Shown in pieces: positions 62,501-64,000 of a stretch of DNA of 64,000 bases; position 1 is the first letter of the stretch; every line of letters starts with the position of its first letter. The notes beneath the pieces are model-generated. The model did no database searches. It worked only from the letters and a program-made list of their open reading frames with translations, and had not been told where the DNA came from. Source of the stretch: Tubulanus polymorphus (lineage: Eukaryota > Nemertea > Palaeonemertea > Tubulaniformes > Tubulanidae); assembly GCF_964204645.1 (NCBI RefSeq), contig NC_134036.1:1612001-1676000 (forward strand), given 5' to 3'. A program made the translations under genes and the position numbers.

Positions 62501-63926
62501 TCGGTCATAAAATGTGCGTTTTTTTTTTTTAAACGATATTCCTGTACAGTGGATCGATGGAACCTGCATTTCACCGTGGCGATCTGTTATTGTTGACGAA
62601 TTACGAAGAAGAACCGATCAGAGTCGGCGATATAGTCGTATTTAAAGTTGAAGGTCGCGATATACCGATTGTACACAGGGTACTGAAAGTACACGAAAAG
62701 TAAGTTTATTTAAAACTTGCGTCTATTTGAACTTTGGTTGAGAGGACGTTGTGCGAACATTGTCAAAAAGGGGTCGAAAGAAATTGACTCGATAATTTGA
62801 ATGTGTAGCGCTATGTTACCATGCCTACATACCTATGAAAAATGGTAGACATATATGGAAAAAACATTGTTAAACTTGATTTATCTAAGAGAATGTCGTC
62901 TCGGTCGTTTCTCTGAAGACCTTTTTGACACTGATTCCATAAAGCGTAGAATGGATCAAAAATCGATGTTTTAGTTGATTATCCATTCAGCTGGTTATCC
63001 ATTCTGGTCCTATTGATAGCTATGTCAGATGTACCACTAAAACTGACTGAGCTAGGCCACCTGATGTCTTTTTAAGCAAAGTTGAAATAGACATTTTAGC
63101 TAAACAGAATGCGCTGTACAATCAGTTCTCTGAACCATGCACCTCCTTCAGATAATCAGATATTAGATTTTCCATGTATGCCGATTAAATTGCTCTGGTG
63201 CTTTCTAAAGTAAAAAATTGTAGTTCATTTTCATAGGTCAAATTTTGATATCCTGTTGTTTTTTTTTTCTAATGAATTTGCAGAGAAAATGGAGAAGTGA
63301 AATTTTTAACAAAAGGTGATAACAATTCAGTGGACGACCGAGGTTTATACGCTCCCGGACAGCTGTGGTTACGGAAAAAAGACGTCGTAGGCAGAGCTCG
63401 AGGGTACGCATTTTAGTCTTATCTCTTGCTTTACGTTTTTGTTGTTCAGATCTTGGGGTTTCCCGGACTTAGTAAGAAAAATCAGGGAATTTGGATTTTT
63501 GGTGTCTTGTTGTTCTTGCTGGTGACCAGTGACAAAGGAACCTCTTGATAATAAACAGCCTCCATTGGTTTAAGTGAGGACAAGAAGAACCTCTTGTCCT
63601 CACTGAGGTTTTCCTGTAATTTAATCAGGGAATTTGAATTTTTGGTGTCTTGTTGTTCTTGCTGGTGACGAGTGACACAAGTAATCTCTTGATAAGAAAC
63701 AGCCCCAAATGAGGATCTCATTCTTAGGTCAATCAGGGAATTTTGGATTCGCTGATCTGTGTGAACCCGGTTGTGAATGAGCACAGATAACTTGACCAAT
63801 TTTACTTGAACTCATGAAACTGGATCCAGATTTTAATTGTTTATTTCTGTGTTTTATTTTCCCTGCAGGTTTTTACCGTACGTTGGAATTATAACGATAT
63901 TGATGAACGATTATCCAAAATTTAAG
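59568..63926 (+). CDS. SEC11A: Signal peptidase complex catalytic subunit SEC11 (3' end outside the window)
   Basis: Exons 59568-59624, 62350-62459, 62550-62699, 63284-63403 and 63869-63926 join in phase; the final exon lies past the window. The start is ATG 59568, giving [19 protein letters not shown] against a slightly shorter vertebrate N terminus. A membrane anchor spans about 26-44 ([18 protein letters not shown]). The type I signal peptidase boxes are present: [12 protein letters not shown] with catalytic Ser58, IVHRV with His98, and DDRG with Asp124. These correspond to Ser56, His96 and Asp122 of human SEC11A. SEC11 cleaves signal peptides in the ER membrane with SPCS1-3. Metazoan SEC11A and SEC11C are too alike to choose between here. 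Intron 1 (about 2.7 kb) is mostly a minisatellite. Confidence 0.96.
60000..62020. repeat. 2-kb purine-rich minisatellite in SEC11 intron 1
   Basis: Around 45 to 50 units of GAGGCTGAGATAGAAGGGGG followed by variable GAGAGAGGGAGAGG, each about 36-48 bases. Nearly every base on the plus strand is A or G apart from CT and T in the conserved core. Long minus-strand frames, including one of 659 codons, are translations of this repeat. Confidence 0.97.
63440..63760. repeat. TGTCTTGTTGTTCTTGCTGG family array in SEC11
   Basis: About two to three units of the same family as CPEB intron 5 (50660-51060), in the intron before the last visible SEC11 exon. Confidence 0.8.
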
Positions 63927-64000
63927 GTACGAATATTTTCGAAATGTCATGACTATGCAACCGGCCCCTGGGTCCTTCCTATTTTGATTCTTTTCACTGA

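Overview
This is eukaryotic nuclear DNA, most likely from a bilaterian invertebrate and probably a lophotrochozoan (mollusc, annelid or brachiopod type). The evidence is multi-exon genes with GT-AG introns, a calexcitin/sarcoplasmic calcium-binding-type gene, CTCF-like motifs, and many MITEs and minisatellites. I cannot name the species. No bacterial operon, CRISPR array or intact autonomous transposon was seen.

Layout. 1-18 kb is repeat-rich and gene-poor. It holds one good tRNA-Thr(AGT), large fold-back palindromes, several minisatellites, and weak signs of small secreted-protein exons (5581 plus strand; 13213-13288 minus strand). 18.77-24.43 kb on the minus strand is a 14-exon homologue of hinderin (human KIAA1328). 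27.06-44.58 kb on the minus strand is a five-exon calexcitin-like EF-hand gene whose first intron is about 15.4 kb long. That intron contains an opposite-strand two-exon CapA/PgsA-like gene (poly-gamma-glutamate capsule family, bacterial in type) and two U5 snRNA genes in tandem on the minus strand. 47.65-55.1 kb on the plus strand is a CPEB1/Orb-type cytoplasmic polyadenylation element-binding protein gene with 11-12 coding exons and probably a long 3' UTR. 59.57-63.93 kb on the plus strand is SEC11, the catalytic signal peptidase subunit. Its first intron holds a 2 kb purine-rich minisatellite, and its last exon lies beyond the window.

The protein genes do not form a pathway; this is an ordinary mixed neighbourhood. 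The calexcitin and CPEB genes are divergent, each with a TATA-like box. The most notable points are the nested host-intron cluster (CapA plus two U5 genes), tandem repeats in two different genes that have copied the exon's own 5' splice site, and a 40-bp palindromic insertion with an 8-bp target duplication that can be recognised because an uninterrupted duplicate copy lies next to it. An array of CTCF-like motifs in a minisatellite near 4.2-4.6 kb is also notable.

All exon boundaries were placed by hand from splice consensus, reading phase and family resemblance recalled from knowledge. No search was run.
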